Assembly (NCBI GenBank): GCA_017881705.1
Contig: JADGQP010000173.1
Span: forward strand, 1 to 5,584
Direction of reading: 5' to 3'
DNA length: 5,584 bases
Source of the DNA: Christensenellaceae bacterium
Lineage (GTDB): Bacteria; Bacillota; Clostridia; Christensenellales; Aristaeellaceae
This document shows, piece after piece, positions 1 to 5,580 of the stretch. The notes beneath the pieces were generated by a model. It ran no database searches, was not told the origin of the DNA, and saw nothing but the letters and a program-made list of their open reading frames with translations. The first letter of the stretch is position 1. The number at the start of each line of letters is the position of its first letter. The position numbers were made by a program, and so were the translations under genes.

Positions 1-579
1 ACGCTTTACCAGCCGACCTCCGGATATTTCACTGTTGGCGCCCTGTCGGTAAACACGCTCGCGCCCGGGGAGCACGCTTCCTTCACGCTTACGCCCCAAA
101 CGGGGCTGTCCGTGGGCACGTGGAACGAGACGATTCATGTTTACGGGGATCACGGCGTTTCAACGTTAGTGCAGGCCACCTTCCAATGCGTCGCAGGGCA
201 AGATTATACGATTCTCTCCGGAAACGGGAGCGTATTTCAGTACGGTGGCTCCGGCACCCTGACCATTGTTGCAAGCGGCGCGCTGGGGGATTTCACGGGC
301 CTTACGCTTAACGGCGCGTTCTTGGGCGCGGGCAATTACAACGTAAGTTCGGGCAGCACCATTGTGACGCTGCACCATAATTACCTTGCCTCGCTCAGCC
401 CCGGCACATACGCGCTGGTATTCCACTACACGAACGGCAGAGCGCAGGCTACGTTCGTCATCGCGGACAAAACGGCTCAAACGGGCGATAACGACGCGCT
501 GGCTATTTTCGGCCTGTTGGCGGCGCTTTCCGGCGCAGGGCTTATCCTGCTTGCGCGGCGACGCAAACAGGCGCGTTGA
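1..579 (+). CDS. Cell-wall-anchored surface protein, C-terminal part (5' end outside window)
   Basis: The frame is open from the first base to the TGA at 577-579, giving 192 residues. The protein therefore begins upstream, and the internal GTG at 112 is not its start. Residues about 1-63 form a beta-rich module with the pattern 'FTVGALS..TLAPGE..SFTL.P..GL..GTW.ETI', a common repeat type in Gram-positive surface proteins. Residues about 68-155 resemble an X2-like/Ig-like module ('YNVSSGSTIVTL..NYL..LSPGTYALVFHYTNG'). The C-terminus has a tripartite sorting signal: TAQTGD at visible residues 158-163, a hydrophobic stretch at about 166-185, and the basic tail RRRKQAR. The expected role is an extracellular protein covalently attached to the cell wall by a sortase, and a sortase gene follows directly. 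The motif departs from LPxTG/NPxT-type signals because Ala replaces Pro. The ligand or function cannot be told from this fragment. Confidence 0.85.
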   Translation, partial: TLYQPTSGYFTVGALSVNTLAPGEHASFTLTPQTGLSVGTWNETIHVYGDHGVSTLVQATFQCVAGQDYTILSGNGSVFQYGGSGTLTIVASGALGDFTGLTLNGAFLGAGNYNVSSGSTIVTLHHNYLASLSPGTYALVFHYTNGRAQATFVIADKTAQTGDNDALAIFGLLAALSGAGLILLARRRKQAR

Positions 580-594
580 TAAACGCGGCGGCCC

Positions 595-603
595 GGGGAG
601 GAA
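595..603 (+). promoter_or_regulatory. Strong Shine-Dalgarno site upstream of a probable ATT start of the sortase
   Basis: GGGGAGGAA at 595-603 is the best ribosome binding site between the surface-protein stop (577-579) and the sortase. No ATG, GTG or TTG in the sortase frame follows at a workable distance. The codons that do are ATT at 607 (5 bases after the GGAGG core) and ATT at 610 (8 bases), followed by Lys-Lys-Arg-Arg-Lys. This suggests that translation starts here and not at the ATG at 709. Confidence 0.55.
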
Positions 604-708
604 CGGATTATTAAAAAGCGACGGAAGTCTTTTGCCTATGGCGGGTTTTACCCCGATGGGCGGAAAGCGCACAAGCGTAAAGGCGGACAATACCCGCGCT
701 GGCAAAAA

Positions 709-1527
709 ATGTTGGCGTGGGCGCTGTCCGCCGTGCTGGTTCTTTCTGCGGCGGGGTTTGTTTACCGATTGCTTCAATACCGCCTGGCAAGCGACGAGTA
801 CACGGCGATCGCCCGGCAAATGGCGGCTCCGCCGGGAGCTGAAACGGCTCAGCCGACTTCGGCCGCGCCTGAGGCCGCGTTTGCTTCCGCCACCCAACCG
901 GCAGCCGTTCCTTCCAAGGCAGCCGCGCTCCCAACGCCGTCACCGGTTCCGGCGCTGTATTTTAATGACCAGATTCGTACCCTGAAAGCGGACAACGGGG
1001 ACACCGTCGGCTATCTGGAAGTGGGTGGAACGGCCATAAACTATCCCGTGGTGCAAACGTCGGACAATCGTTATTACGAAACCCATACCTTTCTGAAAAA
1101 GAAGAACCCTTCCGGCGCTATCTTTCTGGATTGCGCCAACAGCGCGAACCTGAGCGATTTCAACCTTGTGATCTATGGGCATAATATGCGGGACGGCAGC
1201 ATGTTCCACGACCTGGTTCAGTACCGAAAGGCCACTTTTGCCAGCGAGCACAGTACCATCACGCTGATCGGTCTGTTTGGGAAAAGGATCTACAAGGTAT
1301 TTTCCGCCTATACCTGCGGTACTTCTACGGATATGCGGGGCTTCGGCTTTGTGACTGAAAAAACGCGAGATGCTTTTATAACGTCCCTCCGGGGCCGCTC
1401 GATCATCAATCCGGGCGATGCGGCGCCCACGGCCGACGGGCAGATAATCACACTGGTAACCTGCCGCGAGGATGTCGACGGAAACTATTTTGTGGTGCAC
1501 GGCGTATTGGTGAGCAGCGAACCCTGA
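709..1527 (+). CDS. Class B-type sortase (transpeptidase), membrane-anchored
   Basis: Sortases cleave the sorting signal of secreted proteins at the membrane face and join them to the cell wall. From the ATG at 709 the protein has 272 residues: a transmembrane anchor (about 2-22), an Ala/Pro-rich linker (about 38-83) and a sortase domain (about 84-270). Class B-like hallmarks are 'GYLEVGGTAINYPVVQ', 'GAIFLDCAN' and 'NLVIYGHNM' with the catalytic His158, then 'ITLVTC' with the catalytic Cys252. The conserved Arg expected about eight residues after the Cys (before 'FVV') is Tyr260 (codon TAT at 1486-1488); the nearest Arg is R253. The coordinates use the first standard start codon, but that begins inside the membrane anchor. 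An upstream extension from ATT at 607 or 610 would add a basic cytoplasmic tail and has a strong Shine-Dalgarno site. The upstream surface protein is the likely substrate and the two are probably cotranscribed. The sortase family call is firm; activity is uncertain because of the missing Arg. Confidence 0.88.
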   Translation: MLAWALSAVLVLSAAGFVYRLLQYRLASDEYTAIARQMAAPPGAETAQPTSAAPEAAFASATQPAAVPSKAAALPTPSPVPALYFNDQIRTLKADNGDTVGYLEVGGTAINYPVVQTSDNRYYETHTFLKKKNPSGAIFLDCANSANLSDFNLVIYGHNMRDGSMFHDLVQYRKATFASEHSTITLIGLFGKRIYKVFSAYTCGTSTDMRGFGFVTEKTRDAFITSLRGRSIINPGDAAPTADGQIITLVTCREDVDGNYFVVHGVLVSSEP

Positions 1528-1600
1528 AAACGCCGCGCCGTGAACGACCTGAATCCCGGGCCGACGCGTCCATGGCGACCGATCGCTTTATAAAATCAAA

Positions 1601-1626
1601 CAGGCCGGGGTTTTCACCCCGGCCTG
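1601..1626. terminator. Bidirectional hairpin terminator between convergent genes
   Basis: CAGGCCGGGG at 1601-1610 and CCCCGGCCTG at 1617-1626 form a perfect 10-bp GC-rich stem with a six-base loop TTTTCA; A1600 and T1627 can extend it. It lies 73 bases past the sortase stop and 110 bases past the end of the minus-strand SDR gene. Read on the minus strand it is followed by TTTGATTTTATAAAG, a reasonable U-rich tail. Read on the plus strand the tail is only TATTGTG. It therefore probably terminates the minus-strand gene best and may also stop the sortase transcript. Confidence 0.75.
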
Positions 1627-1736
1627 TATTGTGTACCTGCGTGGCGTTCGCCGCAGTGCGTACTGCCGATGAACACGCCGCCGTCAACGCCAATCAATTA
1701 GAACGGGCGGAAACCGAACAACGCGAAACGGTTGGT

Positions 1737-2750
1737 TTATTCGCCCTTCATATCCACCGTTACGAGCTTGCGGTTTAAAATATCCATGCACAGACGCATG
1801 GAATCCGTAATGGCGGGGTTGATATCGTCCGGCGTAACGCCCAGCGGTTCGCAGCCCAGCGAGGAGTCGATAAAAAGCTCGGCGCTTTGCAGTTTGGCAT
1901 ACTTCACCACATCCAACCCGCCTTCGATACCCCGCGCCTGCCGATCCTTCTTAATCTTATAGGCGTACAGTGCGAACACCCAACGCGGAATAGTGATGAT
2001 CTTCCGGTTCGGCATACCCATTGCCTCGTGCATAACGCTTAGCATCTGTTTCCAGGTCAGGTTGGAATAACCGATAGGGTAGCAATGCCCGCCGCGGTTT
2101 TTTTCCACAGCGCCTGCGATGGCTTGCCCAACCTGGCGAACGGTTACCATGGCGGTGCCGCCGCCGGGGTAGAAGGTTGCGCCCTTCATGCCGAGAATGG
2201 TCTGCGCCAGGAACAGCCAAACGGGCTTACGGCCGGGCTGCGTACCAAAGATGTAAGGCAGTTCCAGCACGGCCACGTCCATATCGGGACCGGCGAAGCC
2301 AAGCGCTACGTCCTCCTGATCCCTGCGGCTGCGGATGTAAGGGTGCCATTTGGACAGTTCCATCTCAGGCCAGATGCGGTCAAAGTAGGCGAAATAGGAA
2401 CCCAGCACGACTATATGCTTCACACCGGCAGCCTTAGCCAGCGGAAGCAGGCGGCGCAGGGGATCGATATTGTATTTTCTGTACATCTCGTAAATGGGCG
2501 CGTGGCCTTCAATGCGCTCGTCTACGCCCGCAGCGAACACGAAAGCGTCGCAGCCGGTGAATTGGGCCGTCATTTCCGCGTCCGTCATTTCCAGGTAGTT
2601 GCCGTAGGTAATCTTCATTTCGGGGGGCAGCTGCGCGCCCTCCGGAAGCGGGGGCAGCGCGATGGCCGCAACCTCGTGCCCGCGGGCGATCAGCTCTTTG
2701 GCGGCTTCGCTGCCTAGCAGCCCGGTTCCGCCGATGATGAATATCTTCAT
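1737..2750 (-). CDS. NAD(P)-dependent epimerase/dehydratase-like protein (extended SDR family)
   Basis: This 337-residue protein has the length and layout of an extended short-chain dehydrogenase/reductase. The N-terminal beta-alpha-beta fold carries the dinucleotide-binding motif GGTGLLG (residues 7-13). 'DAFVFAAG' (68-75) fits the strand lining the cofactor, 'KHIVVLGS' (111-118) supplies the usual active-site Ser, and 'LELPYIFG' (162-169) matches the conserved segment after the catalytic helix. The C-terminal half has the usual substrate-side pattern ending in 'LGVTPDDINPAI'. The catalytic pair normally read as YxxxK is Tyr138-xxx-Arg142 here, so the Lys is replaced by Arg. The start ATG (2748-2750) is preceded on its strand by AAAGGA about 11 bases away. 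The gene stands alone and converges on the sortase. The substrate cannot be inferred; sugar-nucleotide, sterol-like or other carbonyl substrates are all possible, as is a non-catalytic NAD(P)-binding role. Confidence 0.85.
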   Translation of the reverse strand: MKIFIIGGTGLLGSEAAKELIARGHEVAAIALPPLPEGAQLPPEMKITYGNYLEMTDAEMTAQFTGCDAFVFAAGVDERIEGHAPIYEMYRKYNIDPLRRLLPLAKAAGVKHIVVLGSYFAYFDRIWPEMELSKWHPYIRSRRDQEDVALGFAGPDMDVAVLELPYIFGTQPGRKPVWLFLAQTILGMKGATFYPGGGTAMVTVRQVGQAIAGAVEKNRGGHCYPIGYSNLTWKQMLSVMHEAMGMPNRKIITIPRWVFALYAYKIKKDRQARGIEGGLDVVKYAKLQSAELFIDSSLGCEPLGVTPDDINPAITDSMRLCMDILNRKLVTVDMKGE

Positions 2751-2806
2751 AATGTATTCGATCCTTTCTTTAAAGCAGGTTTATCAATCAGGAAATCCCT
2801 TCTGAT

Positions 2807-2836
2807 AATATAGTACCCAATTTTTATGCGAATGAA
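2807..2836 (-). promoter_or_regulatory. Likely promoter of the SDR gene
   Basis: On the minus strand, TATATT (plus positions 2807-2812) could be a -10 box, with TTCATT (2831-2836) as a weak -35 box 18 bases away. An overlapping alternative is TATTAT (2805-2810) with TTCGCA (2827-2832) at 16 bases. The segment is clearly more AT-rich than the surrounding DNA and lies about 57 bases upstream of the start codon. The -35 match is poor, so the exact boxes are uncertain. Confidence 0.4.
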
Positions 2837-3079
2837 CAACAAACATTCACGCGCGAAATAACGCGCGGCGGACACGGACAAGGAAACGAAAAGGGGAGGA
2901 CAAACGCCTTTGCCGCTTGTGAATTTTACGGACGCATCGAGGAAACAACCGGCTTTTAGCGCTTTGTGCCCAGGCTGCCGTGGGCGTTTCTCTTCGGAAC
3001 GACGTATGGAAAACGTTGATCCCATCGTGAACGAAAGGGTACACGATTCTCACCGACCGGATCCATTTTACCCATTGCA
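2837..3079. other. Divergent intergenic region without a convincing gene
   Basis: This stretch separates the minus-strand SDR gene from the plus-strand secreted-protein gene. Short open frames exist on both strands, but none has a good ribosome binding site or recognisable protein features. Visible structure is limited to small dyads. CGCGCG-AAATAA-CGCGCG at 2850-2867 sits just behind the SDR promoter. GCCCA/TGGGC lies at 2968-2985 with an eight-base loop, followed by a pyrimidine-rich stretch. ATCGTG/CACGAT lies at 3024-3047 with a 12-base loop. No known riboswitch or ncRNA was recognised. Confidence 0.5.
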
Positions 3080-3095
3080 TTGCCACGTGCGGCAA
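3080..3095. promoter_or_regulatory. Inverted repeat TTGCC-N6-GGCAA, possible operator
   Basis: A perfect 5-bp dyad with a six-base centre (ACGTGC) ends 14 bases before the -35 box of the secreted-protein gene. It lies between two similar blocks: TTTTACCCATT at 3066-3076 and TTTTCACCCATT at 3097-3108. The CCCATT cores are 32 bases apart, about three helical turns, and the second block abuts the -35 box. The position fits a regulator-binding site, but no regulator is encoded nearby. Confidence 0.3.
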
Positions 3096-3109
3096 CTTTT
3101 CACCCATTA

Positions 3110-3138
3110 TTGACAACGAGCCTTTGCTTTGTTATGAT
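3110..3138 (+). promoter_or_regulatory. Sigma-70/sigma-A-type promoter of the secreted-protein gene
   Basis: A consensus -35 box TTGACA (3110-3115) and a near-consensus -10 box TATGAT (3133-3138) are separated by exactly 17 bases. Transcription would start near 3145, leaving a leader of only about 20 bases that holds little more than the ribosome binding site. This predicts strong basal expression unless it is repressed. Confidence 0.85.
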
Positions 3139-3163
3139 TGTAAAAAATAGGAGGACTAAATGT

Positions 3164-3706
3164 ATGAAAAAATGGCTCAGTCTGCTTCTTGTGCTCTGCC
3201 TCCTCATGCCAATTACAGCTGTGTTTGCCGAGCCGGATCAACCCTTCGTCAGCGGCGTATCCTATGGCGACAAGTTTGACGAGTATGGCGCAGTGCCCAG
3301 TATGCTCAACTTCGGAAGCGCCCCCAAACTGAGCCCGGGCGAAAGCCTCTACGACGCAAAGACGAAAAAGATCACAAAACTCAAAGCGAGCACGCTGGCG
3401 GACAGCCTTGAAAAATCCACCTACTATTGCTACGCAAAATGGCAGTTTGCCCACGGGTTTGACGACTACAATATTGATGCTATGCTGGTGATGACCACAC
3501 CCGCCGGCGATTACTACGCCATGTATGATAGCTGGGACATTACCGAATGTACAAATAAAACGATCTGCAGCTGGTTTTTCGACGTGACCGATCTGCTGCA
3601 GCGCTGCTTGGACGATAATAGCGGTACGTTTGCTACAGGCACGTATTCCTTCTCCATGTTCTTTAACGATATGGTGTTTCGCGTAACCAAACTTACTGTG
3701 AAGTAA
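3164..3706 (+). CDS. Secreted protein of unknown function, 180 residues
   Basis: I do not recognise the family. The N-terminus is a classic Sec signal peptide: Met-Lys-Lys, a Leu-rich core and a probable cleavage after VFA (residue 22), giving a mature protein of about 158 residues. There is no lipobox, sorting signal or second membrane segment, so release or loose wall association is expected. The mature part has four cysteines (89, 129, 135, 148), allowing up to two disulfides, and many aromatic residues ('YYCYAKWQF', 'GDYYAMYDSWD', 'CSWFFDVTDLL', 'TYSFSMFFNDMVFRVTKL'), suggesting a compact beta-sandwich-like domain. The ATG at 3164 is chosen because it opens the signal peptide and follows AGGAGGA (3149-3155) at a good distance; the ATG at 3160 is in another frame. 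It has its own promoter and terminator. Three 60-base rows counted by eye have 45-53% GC, against 62-83% in two rows of the next gene, so it may have a separate history. Confidence 0.85.
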   Translation: MKKWLSLLLVLCLLMPITAVFAEPDQPFVSGVSYGDKFDEYGAVPSMLNFGSAPKLSPGESLYDAKTKKITKLKASTLADSLEKSTYYCYAKWQFAHGFDDYNIDAMLVMTTPAGDYYAMYDSWDITECTNKTICSWFFDVTDLLQRCLDDNSGTFATGTYSFSMFFNDMVFRVTKLTVK

Positions 3707-3737
3707 GCGCCGCTCGCTTTCCGAATTGCGGATTCCG

Positions 3738-3770
3738 GCCCGCCCTTTCGTAACGAAGGGGCGGGCTTTT
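3738..3770 (+). terminator. Rho-independent terminator of the secreted-protein gene
   Basis: Bases 3738-3750 and 3754-3766 pair over 13 positions (GCCCGCCC core, one T-G wobble) around a three-base TAA loop. TTTT follows at 3767-3770. The hairpin begins 31 bases after the stop codon and separates this gene from fhs. Confidence 0.88.
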
Positions 3771-3813
3771 GTGCGCGCAAAAGGGGCAGGCCGGGAACCT
3801 GCGCGCCTTACGC

Positions 3814-3842
3814 TTGAAAGATGCAACGGGATGCGTTATACT
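3814..3842 (+). promoter_or_regulatory. Sigma-70/sigma-A-type promoter of fhs
   Basis: TTGAAA (3814-3819) and TATACT (3837-3842) are separated by 17 bases. Transcription would start near 3849, giving a leader of roughly 33 bases. That is too short for a folate riboswitch, so control would have to act at the promoter. A GCAGG/CCTGC dyad (3786-3802) lies just upstream of the -35 box. Confidence 0.8.
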
Positions 3843-3868
3843 GTGCTCACTTGTAATCTCAACGCATT

Positions 3869-3874
3869 AGGGGG
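3869..3874 (+). promoter_or_regulatory. Ribosome binding site fixing the fhs start
   Basis: AGGGGG at 3869-3874 lies seven bases before the ATG at 3882. The frame is open further upstream to an ATG at 3726. That longer form would run through the preceding terminator and the fhs promoter, so the site at 3869 decides the start. Confidence 0.8.
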
Positions 3875-3881
3875 TACCCGG

Positions 3882-5552
3882 ATGGCAACCGATTTGGACA
3901 TCGCCCGCGCTGCAACGCTGATACCGATTCAAACCGTCGCGGAGACAGCCGGATTTTTGCCGGACACACTGTCCCCATACGGCTCCTATATTGCCAAAGT
4001 CAACGCGCGCGCTTACAGCGCGCTGCCTGCGCGCGCCAAGCTGGTGCTGGTAACGGCGCTCAACCCCACGCCCGCGGGCGAGGGTAAAACGACTGTGTCC
4101 GTCGCGCTGGCGGACGGCATGACCGTCAGCGGCCGCCAGGCGATGCTTGCACTTCGGGAACCGTCGCTTGGCCCTGTATTTGGCATGAAGGGCGGAGCCA
4201 CCGGCGGCGGTTACGCGCAGGTGGTGCCCATGGAGAACATCAACCTGCATTTTACGGGCGATCTGCACGCGGTCACCGCGGCCAATAACCTGCTGTGCGC
4301 TCTGGTAGATAACCACGTGCAGCAGGGCAACACCCTGCAGATCGACCCCCGGCAGATTTGTTTCCGCCATTGCCTGGATGTGAACGACCGCCAGCTTCGC
4401 CAGATTGTACAGGGCTTGGGCGGCGCGAAAAACGGCACCCCGAGGGAGGACGGTTTTGATATTACCGCCGCCAGCGAGGTAATGGCTGTGTTTTGCCTGG
4501 CCCGCGACCTTGCGGATCTGAAGGCGCGGCTGGGGCGCATCGTCGTGGCTTACACCTACGGCGGCCAGCCCGTGACCGCCGCGCAGGTGGGCGCGGCCGG
4601 CGCGATGACGGCGCTGCTGCGCGACGCGTTTGACCCGAACCTGGTGCAGACGCTGGACGGCACACCTTGCCTGATGCACGGCGGCCCGTTTGCCAATATC
4701 GCGCATGGCTGCAACAGCGTGGTGGCGACTGCCCTGGCCATGAAAATGGCCGATTATGTGGTGACCGAGGCGGGCTTTGGCGCGGATCTGGGCGCGGAGA
4801 AGTTTTTGGATATCAAGTGCCGTATAAACGGCCTGTGGCCCAACGCCGTCGTGCTGGTAGCGACGCTGAGGGCGCTTAAGCATCACGGCGGCGCGGCGAA
4901 AAACGCGCTGGCCGCGCCCGACAGGGGCGCGCTGGAAAAGGGGTTGGCCAATCTGTTTTCCCATATCGGCAACCTGCGCGATGTCTGGGGGCTTCCCGTG
5001 GTGGTGGCTATTAACCATTTCGCGGCCGACGACGGAGCCGAAATTGAATTTGTACGCGGGACGCTTATGCAACGCGGCGTGGTCTGCGAGCTTTGCGACG
5101 GTTGGGCGCAAGGCGGAAGGGGGGCGATCGCTTTGGCAGATGCAGTCTGTCGGGCGGCCGATCACAACCCTTCGCCGGAAGCCCGTTTCACCTACGAAGA
5201 AGGCTTGACGCTGCGCCGGAAAATCGAGGCGATCGCCACGCGCGTGTACCACGCGGGCGCGGTGGAGTTTGCCGACGAAGCCGCCAAGGCGCTGGAACGT
5301 TTTGAAGCCGACGGGTACGAGCATTGCCCTGTATGCGTCGCCAAAACGCAGTACAGCATGAGTGACGACCCCGCGAAACTCGGCGCGCCGCAAGGCTACA
5401 CGCTAACCGTACGCTCAGCGCGCCTCAGCGCGGGCGCGGGCTTCGTGGTCGCGTACACGGGCGGCATCATCGCCATGCCCGGCCTGCCCAAAACCCCCGC
5501 CGCGCTCACCATCGACGTGGATGAGCAGGGCAACATCGTGGGACTGTTTTAA
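3882..5552 (+). CDS. fhs: Formate-tetrahydrofolate ligase (10-formyl-THF synthetase)
   Basis: This cytoplasmic enzyme makes 10-formyltetrahydrofolate from formate, tetrahydrofolate and ATP, feeding purine and formyl-Met synthesis and, in acetogens, the methyl branch of the Wood-Ljungdahl pathway. The 556-residue length is typical of the bacterial enzyme. Seen directly are the P-loop TPAGEGKTT (63-71), 'REPSLGP' (92-98), the first family signature GMKGGATGGGY (101-111), the second signature VATLRALKHHGG (326-337), and the C-terminal 'MPGLPKTP' (532-539). K69, T71, R92 and E93 match the ATP/formyl-phosphate site residues known from the Moorella enzyme. No key residue is missing. Codon use is strongly GC-rich. 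Upstream it is insulated by a terminator, and it has its own promoter. No other folate or acetogenesis gene is in the window, so the metabolic role cannot be narrowed further. Confidence 0.97.
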   Translation: MATDLDIARAATLIPIQTVAETAGFLPDTLSPYGSYIAKVNARAYSALPARAKLVLVTALNPTPAGEGKTTVSVALADGMTVSGRQAMLALREPSLGPVFGMKGGATGGGYAQVVPMENINLHFTGDLHAVTAANNLLCALVDNHVQQGNTLQIDPRQICFRHCLDVNDRQLRQIVQGLGGAKNGTPREDGFDITAASEVMAVFCLARDLADLKARLGRIVVAYTYGGQPVTAAQVGAAGAMTALLRDAFDPNLVQTLDGTPCLMHGGPFANIAHGCNSVVATALAMKMADYVVTEAGFGADLGAEKFLDIKCRINGLWPNAVVLVATLRALKHHGGAAKNALAAPDRGALEKGLANLFSHIGNLRDVWGLPVVVAINHFAADDGAEIEFVRGTLMQRGVVCELCDGWAQGGRGAIALADAVCRAADHNPSPEARFTYEEGLTLRRKIEAIATRVYHAGAVEFADEAAKALERFEADGYEHCPVCVAKTQYSMSDDPAKLGAPQGYTLTVRSARLSAGAGFVVAYTGGIIAMPGLPKTPAALTIDVDEQGNIVGLF

Positions 5553-5564
5553 ACCGTAAGAAAC

Positions 5565-5580
5565 CGCCGCCTTTGCGGCG
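5565..5580 (+). terminator. Hairpin after fhs, probable terminator cut by the window end
   Basis: CGCCGC (5565-5570) and GCGGCG (5575-5580) form a 6-bp GC stem with a CTTT loop, 12 bases after the fhs stop. Only four bases (TAAA) follow before the window ends, so a T-tract cannot be confirmed. On the minus strand the hairpin is followed by TTTCTT, so it could also serve a convergent gene beyond the window. Confidence 0.5.

Noticed and set aside
166..897. 243-codon minus-strand frame across the surface-protein and sortase genes
   Set aside because: Its Arg/Pro-rich composition has no recognisable domain, and it overlaps two supported plus-strand genes.
2747..3025. 92-codon minus-strand frame whose stop overlaps the SDR start as ATGA
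   Set aside because: The overlap looks like translational coupling, but there is no ribosome binding site before its ATG, it runs through the AT-rich SDR promoter region, and the protein has no family features. The overlap is probably chance.
2847..3116. 89-codon minus-strand frame and 67-codon plus-strand frame (2910-3113) in the intergenic region
   Set aside because: They overlap each other, lack good ribosome binding sites and show no protein-like features.
3160..3162. Alternative ATG for the secreted-protein gene
   Set aside because: It is in a different frame that soon ends and does not encode the signal peptide.
3164..3231. Possible lipoprotein signal (Cys12 in the leader of the secreted protein)
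   Set aside because: The residues before Cys are LVL, with no small residue at -1, and the Cys lies inside the hydrophobic core. A standard cleavage after VFA at residue 22 fits better.
3773..3806. GCGCGC pairing (3773-3778 with 3801-3806) enclosing the GCAGG/CCTGC dyad before fhs
   Set aside because: GCGCGC is self-complementary and common in this GC-rich DNA. It lies upstream of the predicted transcription start, so an RNA role is unlikely.
3107..3826. 239-codon minus-strand frame opposite the secreted-protein gene
   Set aside because: The plus-strand gene has a promoter, ribosome binding site, signal peptide and terminator. The antisense frame runs through the terminator hairpin and has none of these.
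3726..3881. N-terminal extension of fhs by 52 codons
   Set aside because: It would run through the upstream terminator and the fhs promoter. The ATG at 3882 has a good ribosome binding site and gives the normal enzyme length.
3867..5393. 508-codon open frame on the minus strand opposite fhs
   Set aside because: It is a mirror of a GC-rich coding frame. The sequence is full of Arg, His and Ala with no domain, and the plus strand clearly encodes formate-tetrahydrofolate ligase.
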